Of a stretch of DNA of 64,000 nucleotides, positions 27,402 to 35,100 are shown piece after piece; position 1 is the stretch's first letter, and the number at the start of each line of letters is the position of its first letter. Location: NCBI RefSeq assembly GCF_014191725.1, contig NZ_JACHWZ010000002.1:323735-387734 (forward strand), written 5' to 3'. The notes beneath the pieces were generated by a model, which searched no databases, was not told the origin of the DNA, and saw nothing but the letters and a program-made list of their open reading frames with translations. The position numbers and the translations under genes are program-made. The stretch comes from Microbulbifer rhizosphaerae (GTDB lineage Bacteria > Pseudomonadota > Gammaproteobacteria > Pseudomonadales > Cellvibrionaceae).

Positions 27402-28922
27402 TTAGAAAAATCCCAATGGATTGGTGTCGTAACTGACCAGGAGGTTCTTGGTCTGCTGGTAGTGTTCCAGCGCTAGCTTGTGGGTTTCGCGGCCGATACC
27501 GGATTTCTTGTATCCGCCAAAGGCCGCGTGAGCCGGGTATTGGTGATAGCAATTGGTCCACACCCGCCCGGCCTGGATATTGCGCCCCATACGGAAAGCC
27601 AGGTTGATATCCCTGGTCCACACGCCAGCGCCCAATCCATACTCGGTGTCATTGGCGATCTCCAGGGCTTCCTGTTCTGATTTGAACGTGGTAACTCCCA
27701 CCACCGGGCCAAAGATCTCCTCTTGGAATACGCGCATCTCGTTGCTGCCCTTGAGCAGGGTCGGCTGAATATAAAAGCCGTCTTGCAGGTCACCGCTCAT
27801 ACTTTCGACGCCACCGCCCAGTAATACCTCCGCGCCCTCCTGTCGCCCTATATCGATATAGCTCATGATCTTGTCAAACTGCATGCGCGAGGCCTGGGCG
27901 CCGACTTGCGTGTCGGTATCGAGCGGGTTCCCCTGCCTGATCGATTTGGTGCGTTCAATAACACGGGCGATAAAATCGCCGTAGATGGATTCCTGGACCA
28001 GCGCCCGGGAGGGGCAGGTACATACCTCACCCTGATTGAAAAACGCCAACGCCATTCCCTCCACACACTTGCTGATATAGCTCTCTTCCTGTTGCAGGAT
28101 ATCGGCAAAGTAGATATTAGGTGATTTCCCTCCCAGCTCTACGGTAGAGGGAATGATGTTTTCGGCCGCGCACTTCAGGATATGAGACCCCACCGGGGTG
28201 GAGCCGGTAAAGGCTATCTTGGCAATGCGCTTGCTGGTGGCCAGTGCCTCCCCCGCTTCGCGGCCGAAGCCGTTTACGATATTGAGCACCCCGGCGGGCA
28301 ACAGGTCGGCGATCAGTTCCACCAGAACCAGTATCGATGCCGGTGTCTGCTCGGCGGGCTTCAACACCACGCAATTGCCCGCCGCCAGTGCCGGCGCCAG
28401 CTTCCAGGCCGCCATCAGGATGGGGAAGTTCCAGGGAATGATCTGCCCCACGACACCCAGCGGTTCATGGAAATGGTAGGAAACCGTGTGGCTGTCCACC
28501 TCTGCAAGGCCACTCTCCTGGGCGCGTATGCAGCCGGCGAAATAGCGGAAATGATCCACGGCCAGGGGGATGTCCGCGGCCAGGGTCTCGCGTACCGCCT
28601 TACCGTTGTCCCAGGTTTCCACCACTGCCAGCATTTCCAGGTTCTGCTCTATGCGATCGGCGATGCGCAGCAGAAGATTGGCCCGGTCGGTAACCGAGGT
28701 ACGCCCCCAACTGTCCCTGGCGCCGTGGGCGGCATTCAGGGCCAGCTCAATGTCTTTTTCGCCCGAGCGGGGGATTTCGCAGAATACCTGACCGTTTACC
28801 GGTGAAATGTTCTCAAAGTAGCGGCCCTCCACCGGCGCCACCCAGTCCCCACCGATGAAGTTCTGATAGCGGGATTCGAAAGTGACCAGAGCCTTATCCT
28901 GGCCAGGCTGGGAGTAAATCAT
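27402..28922 (-). CDS. NAD(P)+-dependent aldehyde dehydrogenase (AldB/ExaC type)
   Basis: The 506-residue enzyme oxidises an aldehyde to the acid. Visible motifs are [42 protein letters not shown] (cofactor binding), [12 protein letters not shown] (general base Glu) and [16 protein letters not shown] (catalytic Cys). FFNQGEVC and length fit the AldB/ExaC/AcoD group acting on acetaldehyde and similar substrates. An AraC regulator is divergently encoded 175 bp away, and GTGAGTCCA repeats lie between them. Confidence 0.93.
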   Translation of the reverse strand: MIYSQPGQDKALVTFESRYQNFIGGDWVAPVEGRYFENISPVNGQVFCEIPRSGEKDIELALNAAHGARDSWGRTSVTDRANLLLRIADRIEQNLEMLAVVETWDNGKAVRETLAADIPLAVDHFRYFAGCIRAQESGLAEVDSHTVSYHFHEPLGVVGQIIPWNFPILMAAWKLAPALAAGNCVVLKPAEQTPASILVLVELIADLLPAGVLNIVNGFGREAGEALATSKRIAKIAFTGSTPVGSHILKCAAENIIPSTVELGGKSPNIYFADILQQEESYISKCVEGMALAFFNQGEVCTCPSRALVQESIYGDFIARVIERTKSIRQGNPLDTDTQVGAQASRMQFDKIMSYIDIGRQEGAEVLLGGGVESMSGDLQDGFYIQPTLLKGSNEMRVFQEEIFGPVVGVTTFKSEQEALEIANDTEYGLGAGVWTRDINLAFRMGRNIQAGRVWTNCYHQYPAHAAFGGYKKSGIGRETHKLALEHYQQTKNLLVSYDTNPLGFF

Positions 28923-29030
28923 CGCGGATATCCTCTATTGCCGTTTTTATAGTATATTCAGGACTATAACCTGCCAGTCGACAGGCCCTTGGAGCCTAAT
29001 GTAAACCCTGGAACGCAGGCGGACTTTCCC

Positions 29031-29060
29031 GTGAGTCCAATCCAGTTGCCTGTGAGTCCA
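29031..29060. promoter_or_regulatory. Direct repeats, probable AraC-family operator
   Basis: GTGAGTCCA occurs at 29031-29039 and 29052-29060, in the same orientation and offset by 21 bp, two helical turns. This spacing suits the two DNA-binding modules of an AraC-type dimer. They lie between the divergent aldehyde dehydrogenase and AraC genes. Assignment to this regulator is inferred. Confidence 0.5.
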
Positions 29061-29097
29061 CAACGCAAAGAATAACGACAATAAACCGGTGGTGAGT

Positions 29098-30003
29098 ATG
29101 CTGAAACCAATTCGCGAGCCCCGCGAGCTGATCGAGAATCGGGTGTCTTTCGCCGGCCCCAATGCGGAACTGAGCGTCTACAGTACCTATATGCCAGCGG
29201 AACGTGTGAATCTGCATGCGGGCGAACTTCTGTACTGCGGAATGCTCAGCGGAAAGAAAATTCTTCACGGATCCAGCGGTTACAGAGCGAAATTTTTACC
29301 GCGGGAATCATTTGTCATGGCTCCCGGAGAAGACATCGAGATCGACTTCCCCGAAGCTGCCATGGGCAGCCCCACCAATTGCCTCACTATTGAAATTGCC
29401 AGGAAACGGGTGGATGAAGTCTGTTCCCAGTTGAATAAAACCGCGCCTCTGCACAGGGACTTCGAAGACTGGCACTACCGCCCCGAAACAGTCATCCACA
29501 CTCCTCATACCCAGGCCACCCAGGCCCTGCTCGAACGGATGATGACCGCCTTCAGCGAGGAGCTGCCGGACCGTAACCTGTTGATCGACCTCGGGATCAG
29601 CGAACTGCTGGTGCGTATGCTTCGCCAGCAGACACGGAGCTTCCTGCTCCGCGCCTGCGCCCTGGCGCCGGACGCCAACGGACTCAGCGCTGCCGTGCAC
29701 GCAATCCAGGGGGATCTAGCCGCCCCGCTGGATATCGACCAGCTGTGCAAAACAGCCTGCATGAGCCGCAGCCGTTTCTTCAGCGAGTTTAAAAAGCACC
29801 TGGGCTGCACCCCGGCGGAGTTTCAGCACCAGCTGCGCATGCAAAGCGCCTGCGAGCGCCTGAAAAGCGGAGAGCCGGCCAAGCGGATCTGCTTTGATCT
29901 GGGTTATTGCAACCAGAGCCATTTCAGCCGAAGATTCCAGCACCAATTCGGTTTGAGTCCCAGCCAGTATTGCCAATTGCACCGCCGCCGGGCGACAAAC
30001 TGA
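29098..30003 (+). CDS. AraC-family transcriptional regulator
   Basis: The ATG at 29098 follows GGTGGTG; an in-frame GTG at 29089 would add three residues. The N-terminal about 190 residues form a cupin-like sensing domain (MLSGKKILHGSSGYRAKFLPRESFVM). The C-terminal double helix-turn-helix spans about 205-295: IDQLCKTACMSRSRFFSEFK, then KRICFDLGYCNQSHFSRRFQ. The layout resembles activators of alcohol or aldehyde oxidation genes. It is divergent from the aldehyde dehydrogenase, its probable target. Confidence 0.9.
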   Translation: MLKPIREPRELIENRVSFAGPNAELSVYSTYMPAERVNLHAGELLYCGMLSGKKILHGSSGYRAKFLPRESFVMAPGEDIEIDFPEAAMGSPTNCLTIEIARKRVDEVCSQLNKTAPLHRDFEDWHYRPETVIHTPHTQATQALLERMMTAFSEELPDRNLLIDLGISELLVRMLRQQTRSFLLRACALAPDANGLSAAVHAIQGDLAAPLDIDQLCKTACMSRSRFFSEFKKHLGCTPAEFQHQLRMQSACERLKSGEPAKRICFDLGYCNQSHFSRRFQHQFGLSPSQYCQLHRRRATN

Positions 30004-30013
30004 ACGACAAAAG

Positions 30014-30212
30014 TTAAGAGCCTGTTTGCGTTTATGGTGCTGTACGCCCAGCGCGGGGTGGGAGGGGTGCCTCTTTCCGGGACACGGGCTGGGCGCCCCC
30101 CTTAAATACGTCCCTGTACGCTCGTAATCGGCATCCCTGCCTCATACGGTCCCGGAAAGAGGCACCCCTCCCACCCTGGAGAGTTCTTCGCGAGATTCTA
30201 AACAGGCTCTAA
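30014..30212. mobile_element. Second MITE-like non-coding element
   Basis: The outer ends are TTAAGAGCCTGTTT (30014-30027) and AAACAGGCTCTAA (30200-30212). An exact 28-bp inverted pair lies inside (30056-30083 and 30149-30176, beginning GGGTGGGAGGGGTGCCTCTT). No credible coding frame is present. An isolated end-like sequence GAACAGGCTCTAAGA occurs at about 52703-52717. Confidence 0.75.
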
Positions 30213-30234
30213 GAGCCGGCAGGGCAATTTTCGC

Positions 30235-30264
30235 AGGATAGGCAAAGCGTAGCGTGCCCATCCT
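30235..30264. repeat. Family D short palindrome
   Basis: AGGATAGGCAAAGCGTAGCG and the following TGCCCATCCT form an imperfect inverted repeat, related to the left half of the element at 1239-1358. It overlaps the extreme 3' end of the oxidoreductase gene. Confidence 0.65.
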
Positions 30265-31840
30265 ACCAGTCTTTCAGTATCTCCCGTGCCGCATTGTGCC
30301 CGGGCACGCCGGTGACACCACCTCCGGGATGGGTTCCGGAGCCGCAGATATACAAGCCCCGGACGGGTGTGCGGTAATCGGCATAACCCATAAATGGCCG
30401 GTTGCTCCACAGCTGGTCCAGCCCCAGGGCGCCGTGGAAGATATCCCCGCCCATCAGTCCAAACTTGCGCTCCAGGTCCAGGGGTGAATGAATCTGCCGT
30501 GCAATAACCGAACGCTTGAAATTGGGGGCGTAACGCGCAATCGTATCGATAATGGTGTCCGCAGCCGCTTCGCGGTGATCATCCCAGCTCGCGCCGTCCG
30601 GTAACTGCGGGGAAAACTGCTGGCAGAACAGGCTCGCCACATGCTGTCCGGGTGGTGCCAGCGAGTCGTCGACCGTGGATGGAATCAGCATTTCCACAAC
30701 AGGCTTCCTGGACCAGCCGAACTGCTTTGCATCAAAATACGCTTGGTCCAGGTAGGCCATGCTGGGCCCGATTACAATACCGGACTGGTGGTGGCGTTGC
30801 AGATCGGTTCCGGGGCGACAGGTGAAACCCGGAAGCTCGGACAAGGCCACATTCATGCGAAAAGTGCCGGAAGCCACTTTATAGCCCCGCACCCGGCGGC
30901 GAAACTCTTCACTCAAATGCTGTTGAGCCACCAGTTGTGAAAACAACAGTTTTGGACCGACGTTTGAGACGACCTTTGCCGCGGACAACTTTTCGCCATC
31001 CGCGAGCCGCACTCCCACTGCACGGCCGCCTGCGATCAACACTTCCTCCACCGCCGCGTCCGTGCGTACATCCACGCCGAGTTGCTGTGCCTCTTTGAGC
31101 ATGGCCTGGGTAATGGCACCCATACCGCCAACGGCGTGGCCCCATGCCCCTTTCTCGCCATTTACCTCACCGAAAACATGGTGCAGCAGTACATACGCCG
31201 AACCGGGGGTGGTCGGTGCGCCGTAGTTGCCTACGATGAAATCAAACGCAAAAGCGGCCCTGACATGGTCGTTCTCAAACCACTCGGCCAGCACATCGGC
31301 CGCGCTCTTGGTAAACAAATCCAGCGCATCGCGCCTCTGCGCCATATTCAGTTTTCTGGCCCGCAGGCCAAAGCCGCCGGCGCGCAGAAGGTCTGTCAGC
31401 CCCCCGCCCACATTGGGCGGCGTGCGTAACAACTCTTCGCGTAAGAAATCCGCAACTGTTTCCAACATCGCGTAGAAAGCCGGCAGCGCCTCGGCGTCCT
31501 TTGGCGATAAGCGGGCGATTTCCGCCTGGGTGTCGGCAAAGTCGCGATGAAAGGAAAGGCTCTCCATGTCGGACAGGGGGAAGAAATTGGATTGCGGACG
31601 GAGTTTTATCTGCAAGCCGTGTTCGCGCAGCCGCAAATCTTCAATAACCTTCGGGTTCAGCAAACTCACCGTGTAGCTGGCCACTGAATTGCGAAAGCCC
31701 GGATAAAACTCTTCCGTGACCGCGGCGCCGCCAACGATAGGGCGGCGCTCCAGAACGGTCACCTGCTTGCCCGCCCTGGCCAAATAACAGGCGCAAACCA
31801 GCCCGTTGTGACCACCGCCGATAATAATAATGTCGGTCAT
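30263..31840 (-). CDS. FAD-dependent oxidoreductase, PYROXD2/phytoene-desaturase-like
   Basis: The 525-residue protein opens with the dinucleotide-binding motif IIIIGGGHNGLVCACYLARAGKQVTVLE and continues GGAAVTEEFYPGF. Later are GGMGAITQAMLKEAQQLGV and the C-terminal FAD motif GLYICGSGTHPGGGVTGVPGHNAA. The whole plan matches the PYROXD2 branch of the carotenoid/amine oxidoreductase superfamily, whose bacterial substrates are mostly undefined. No carotenoid genes are nearby. Its stop lies within the family D palindrome. Confidence 0.88.
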   Translation of the reverse strand: MTDIIIIGGGHNGLVCACYLARAGKQVTVLERRPIVGGAAVTEEFYPGFRNSVASYTVSLLNPKVIEDLRLREHGLQIKLRPQSNFFPLSDMESLSFHRDFADTQAEIARLSPKDAEALPAFYAMLETVADFLREELLRTPPNVGGGLTDLLRAGGFGLRARKLNMAQRRDALDLFTKSAADVLAEWFENDHVRAAFAFDFIVGNYGAPTTPGSAYVLLHHVFGEVNGEKGAWGHAVGGMGAITQAMLKEAQQLGVDVRTDAAVEEVLIAGGRAVGVRLADGEKLSAAKVVSNVGPKLLFSQLVAQQHLSEEFRRRVRGYKVASGTFRMNVALSELPGFTCRPGTDLQRHHQSGIVIGPSMAYLDQAYFDAKQFGWSRKPVVEMLIPSTVDDSLAPPGQHVASLFCQQFSPQLPDGASWDDHREAAADTIIDTIARYAPNFKRSVIARQIHSPLDLERKFGLMGGDIFHGALGLDQLWSNRPFMGYADYRTPVRGLYICGSGTHPGGGVTGVPGHNAAREILKDW

Positions 31841-31876
31841 GAAATTCTTGTCTTACTCACAGACCAATGGTGCCGG

Positions 31877-33535
31877 TTAATGGACTCGCTCACCCGCCAC
31901 CCAGGTCTCCAGCACCCGGGTTTTCCACAATTCCTTCGGGTTGATGGCGAAAATATCCCTGTCCACCAGGATAAAGTCAGCGGCCTTGCCCGATTCCAGG
32001 TTGCCGATCACCTCCTCCTGGTGTGCGGCATAGGCGGCGCCCAGGGTAAAGGCGTGCAGCGCTTCGGTCAGGGAAATTTTCTCCCGCGGAATCCAGCCAC
32101 CCTCGGGCTCGTTATCGCTGTTCTGCCGGGTGACCGCGGCGTGAATGCCGAGAAAGGGGTTGACCGGCTCCACCGGGAAATCGGAGCCGGCGGCCAGCGG
32201 AATGCCCCGATCCAGGAAAGTGCGCCAGGCATAGGCGCCGTCGAGGCGCTCTTCGCCGAGGCGGTCTCCGGCCATATTCATATCACTGGTGGCGTGAATC
32301 GGTTGCATGGAAGCGATGATATCCAGTTGCTCGAAACGAGGAATATCCTTCGGCGACACGACCTGGGCGTGTTCTATACGGTGGCGGAAATTCCGCGAGT
32401 CGTCGCCGGCATATTTCCCGAATTTATCCAGGACAATGCGGTTGGCACGGTCGCCGATGGCGTGCACATTGATCTGAAAGCCCCGCTCCAGCGCACTGGC
32501 AAAATATTTATCCAGTTCGCGCTCGCTGTGCAACAACAGGCCGGTGGTCTGCGGCCGGTCCCGGTAGGGTTCCAGCAGTGCGGCACCGCGGCTACCCAGG
32601 GCGCCGTCGGCGGAGATTTTGATACTGCGGATAAACAGGCGGGATTTCGCAGTGCCCACGGGGCCGGCGTCCAGCAACTGCGCGAACTCGTCCGCGTCCA
32701 CCGCCAGCATAGGGTAGACACGCATGGGAATGGCGCCGCGCTCGGCGAGAGCCCTATAGGCGCGATAGGTGTCGCCGTTGATACCCGCATCGTGGACGCT
32801 GGTCAGGCCGTTGGCCAGGGAGATTTCAAACGCCGCGCCCAGCGCCGCTTCCAGTTCCCTCTGCGACGGCGCGGGTATGGCCCGCTCCATCAGGGACATG
32901 GCGTTGTCCACCAGGATGCCGGTGGGGCGACCGTCGGCGTCTTTCAGTATTTCCCCGCCCTCCGGCACCGGGGTATCGCGGTCGATACCGGCGGCGCGCA
33001 GCGCCGCGGAATTCGCCCATCCGGCGTGGCCGTCCACCCGTCGCAGCCACACCGGGCGGGCGATTTCCAGCGCATCCAGATCGGCGGCATTCGGCCACTG
33101 GCCACCGGGCCAGAGTACTTGGTTCCAGCCGCGCCCGGTAACCCACTGCGCCCCGGACCTGGTGGCGGCGAACTTTTTGACCGCCTCAAGAGTTTCCGCA
33201 AACCCCATATCGCGGAGATCGATTTCCCGCTGCAGCAATCCCAGCGCCTGCATATGCCCATGGGCATCGATCAGGCCCGGCAACAGGGCGCGGCCACGGC
33301 CGTCGATTGCCTCGGCGCTTTTATAGCGCTCGGACAGATCGGCCGCCTCCCCCACCGCCAGCACCCTGCCCTCGCAAAAAGCGATTGCGGAAAACTTTTC
33401 CACCGCGGGTTTGCCGGAATCCCCTTCGACGATATGGGCGCCCCGAATATTGTGCAGCAGGACGGTATCGCAGTGGGCAGTAAGGGGTAGCAGCAGGAGG
33501 AAGAGAAAAAAACGCGGAAGGAACCCAGGCCCCAT
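31877..33535 (-). CDS. Periplasmic or secreted amidohydrolase (YtcJ-like, Amidohydro_3)
   Basis: The ATG at 33533-33535 (MGPGFLPRFFLFLLLL) has AAGGTG upstream; a GTG three codons earlier is possible. The signal peptide ends near LTAHC, and that Cys could be a lipobox residue. Metal-site motifs of a TIM-barrel amidohydrolase are LIDAHGHMQALG, INVHAIGDRANR, RIEHAQVVS and AAGSDFPVEPVNPF. YtcJ relatives hydrolyse amide or imide bonds with poorly known substrates. It lies 36 bp upstream of the oxidoreductase on the same strand and probably shares its operon. Confidence 0.88.
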   Translation of the reverse strand: MGPGFLPRFFLFLLLLPLTAHCDTVLLHNIRGAHIVEGDSGKPAVEKFSAIAFCEGRVLAVGEAADLSERYKSAEAIDGRGRALLPGLIDAHGHMQALGLLQREIDLRDMGFAETLEAVKKFAATRSGAQWVTGRGWNQVLWPGGQWPNAADLDALEIARPVWLRRVDGHAGWANSAALRAAGIDRDTPVPEGGEILKDADGRPTGILVDNAMSLMERAIPAPSQRELEAALGAAFEISLANGLTSVHDAGINGDTYRAYRALAERGAIPMRVYPMLAVDADEFAQLLDAGPVGTAKSRLFIRSIKISADGALGSRGAALLEPYRDRPQTTGLLLHSERELDKYFASALERGFQINVHAIGDRANRIVLDKFGKYAGDDSRNFRHRIEHAQVVSPKDIPRFEQLDIIASMQPIHATSDMNMAGDRLGEERLDGAYAWRTFLDRGIPLAAGSDFPVEPVNPFLGIHAAVTRQNSDNEPEGGWIPREKISLTEALHAFTLGAAYAAHQEEVIGNLESGKAADFILVDRDIFAINPKELWKTRVLETWVAGERVH

Positions 33536-33611
33536 GGCATTCACCTTATCGTTATGATTGATATTGGGTGTCCGCCATTAAAGCGCAACCGACCGCTCTC
33601 TTCCAAGCCCC

Positions 33612-34148
33612 CTATTGCGCGAGTCTCTGCAGGTACTCAGCCTCCAGGCGCGTGTGTTCAGACCAGAAGCTCGGGGGAGTTTCCCCGCGCAGTTTCGCGC
33701 CCAGGATATCCAGGTGGGTGTGCCAGCCGGCGGAGACACTGAGCGTTTCGTCGCGGGATTGCAGCCGGCTGTGAGTCACCACCAGCAGAACTTTGTCTCC
33801 CCGGGGCTCCAGATCAAAGCGGACTTCAGATGCCTCACCGGCTGGACTGCCCCAGCTAAGGGTGAGCTGTCGCGGCGGATCACAATCGATAACCTCCCCT
33901 CGCAACTTCGCCTCTTCGGCGATATCCGCATATTTGTCCGGCGCCCGGTCGCCGCTCTGCGACAGCTCGCTGTTGCGGAACACCAGCTCCAGCGGCGCGC
34001 CGCTTCGCTTCTCCAGCTCGCCGGCGGCCAGCCACTAGCGGCGCTTGTCGGAATCCACCAGATATTGCCAGACCCGCTCCAGCGGCCCCGGCAACAGCCG
34101 CTCGATACGCAAGGTGTCGGCGGCGGTCATAACGCCATAGTCTTCCAT
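33612..34148 (-). pseudogene. SRPBCC/AHSA1-like protein interrupted by an in-frame amber codon
   Basis: From ATG 34146-34148 the frame reads MEDYGVMTAADTLRIERLL, then GPLERVWQYLVDSDKRR, then TAG at 34035-34037. It resumes without a frame change as WLAAGELEKRSGAPLELVF and continues to 33612 (YLQRLAQ). The uninterrupted product would be about 178 residues, an activator-of-Hsp90-ATPase-like START fold, and such genes typically follow an ArsR regulator as here. GTG 33981-33983 could restart the C-terminal 123 residues. A recent nonsense mutation, a sequencing error or readthrough are all possible. Confidence 0.8.
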
Positions 34149-34184
34149 CTTTCTCTCCTTCTTCCTCTCAGAAATGCGAGTCAT

Positions 34185-34535
34185 TCATTGCTCGCCCGTA
34201 TTCCCGGTATTCTCCGCCTCCAGTAGCGCTTCCAGGCCGTCCAGCTGTCGGTTCCAGAATTGTTCGTAGTGGCGCAACCACTCCATGCCGCCGTGCATCG
34301 GGCGCGCGTCCAAATGGCAAGTATGGGTGCGCCCCCGCACCTCACGCCGTACCAGCCCGGCGCGCTCCAGCACCCGGATATGTTTGGACGCCGCCACCAG
34401 CGACATTTCAAAGGGCGCCGCCAGTTCGCTTACAGTACCGGGCCCATCGGCCAGGCTGCGCAATATCGCCCGCCGGGTGGGGTCGGCGAGGGCGCGGAAA
34501 ACGGCGTCCAACTGTTCACTATCATTGTTAACCAT
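34185..34535 (-). CDS. ArsR-family transcriptional regulator
   Basis: The ATG at 34533-34535 (MVNNDSEQLDAVFRAL) gives 116 residues with the ArsR winged helix: LADPTRRAILRSLADGPGTVSELAAPFEMSLVAASKHIRVLERAGLV in pieces typical of the family. The metal-binding cysteines of ArsR/SmtB are missing, so this is the SRPBCC-paired subgroup with unknown signal. The start codon lies inside a 24-bp perfect palindrome, suggesting autorepression. The SRPBCC partner follows 36 bp downstream. Confidence 0.9.
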   Translation of the reverse strand: MVNNDSEQLDAVFRALADPTRRAILRSLADGPGTVSELAAPFEMSLVAASKHIRVLERAGLVRREVRGRTHTCHLDARPMHGGMEWLRHYEQFWNRQLDGLEALLEAENTGNTGEQ

Positions 34536-34547
34536 GGGGTTAACAAT
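34524..34547. promoter_or_regulatory. Palindromic operator over the arsR start codon
   Basis: ATTGTTAACC (34524-34533) and GGTTAACAAT (34538-34547) are perfect inverted repeats with four bases between. The arsR ATG lies within it. Size and symmetry suit an ArsR dimer; binding would block both transcription and initiation. Confidence 0.65.
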
Positions 34548-35100
34548 AGACCTTCTTACCCTAATTGAAAACCTTTTGGTTAAATATTGGCGAGTATTAC
34601 AACTCGAGATATTCACCCCCAATTGGCGGATTCTCCGGGAGCTTTTTCACCGATCGATAGCAATAAATAAAGTGTTATTGATCAAGAAGACACATTGGCC
34701 GATTGAGCGCCACCGCAGGGCCGTGCCTTGCACCGTTATTTTTAAATGGTTATCTTGTTTTTCTGTCGCTGAATAGCAGCGTCAGAGCCGAGCGGCGCTA
34801 AGTTAAGCTCCAGCGGCCTCTACGTTGGAATTTTTCGCTGTTAGGAGCCCTTAACTTAGAGCCATTCGCGTCAGACCTCTGATAGGAAATCACTTCAGAT
34901 AAGGATCATTATTTCTTTTTCCATGCCCTATCAATTCTCTATCGGTGAACTCCCTTTTCCGGGAGAAGCTTCACTGTTTCAAGCGCGGGCAACTCGCAAT
35001 GGGCCCGTTCAATTGCGCATATGCCCTGTTTTGGTTCACACCGGCATATCGTCCACCGATTTACAAACATAAAAAGTACAAGCATAAAAAGGAGCTGGCC
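34548..35100. other. Long leader region between arsR and a TonB receptor, with small palindromic element
   Basis: No gene is supported in about 550 bases. CTAAGTTAAG (34798-34807) and CTTAACTTAG (34850-34859) are exact inverted copies, with GCGTCAGA directly repeated just outside (about 34779 and 34868), resembling a tiny mobile-element footprint. The receptor's GGAG ribosome binding site ends the region; an upstream in-frame extension of its ORF from 34945 is not considered coding. Confidence 0.5.

Noticed and set aside
31808..33490. A 560-codon plus-strand frame over the amidohydrolase
   Set aside because: Gly/Gln/His-rich shadow frame; the minus-strand protein has a signal peptide and metal motifs.
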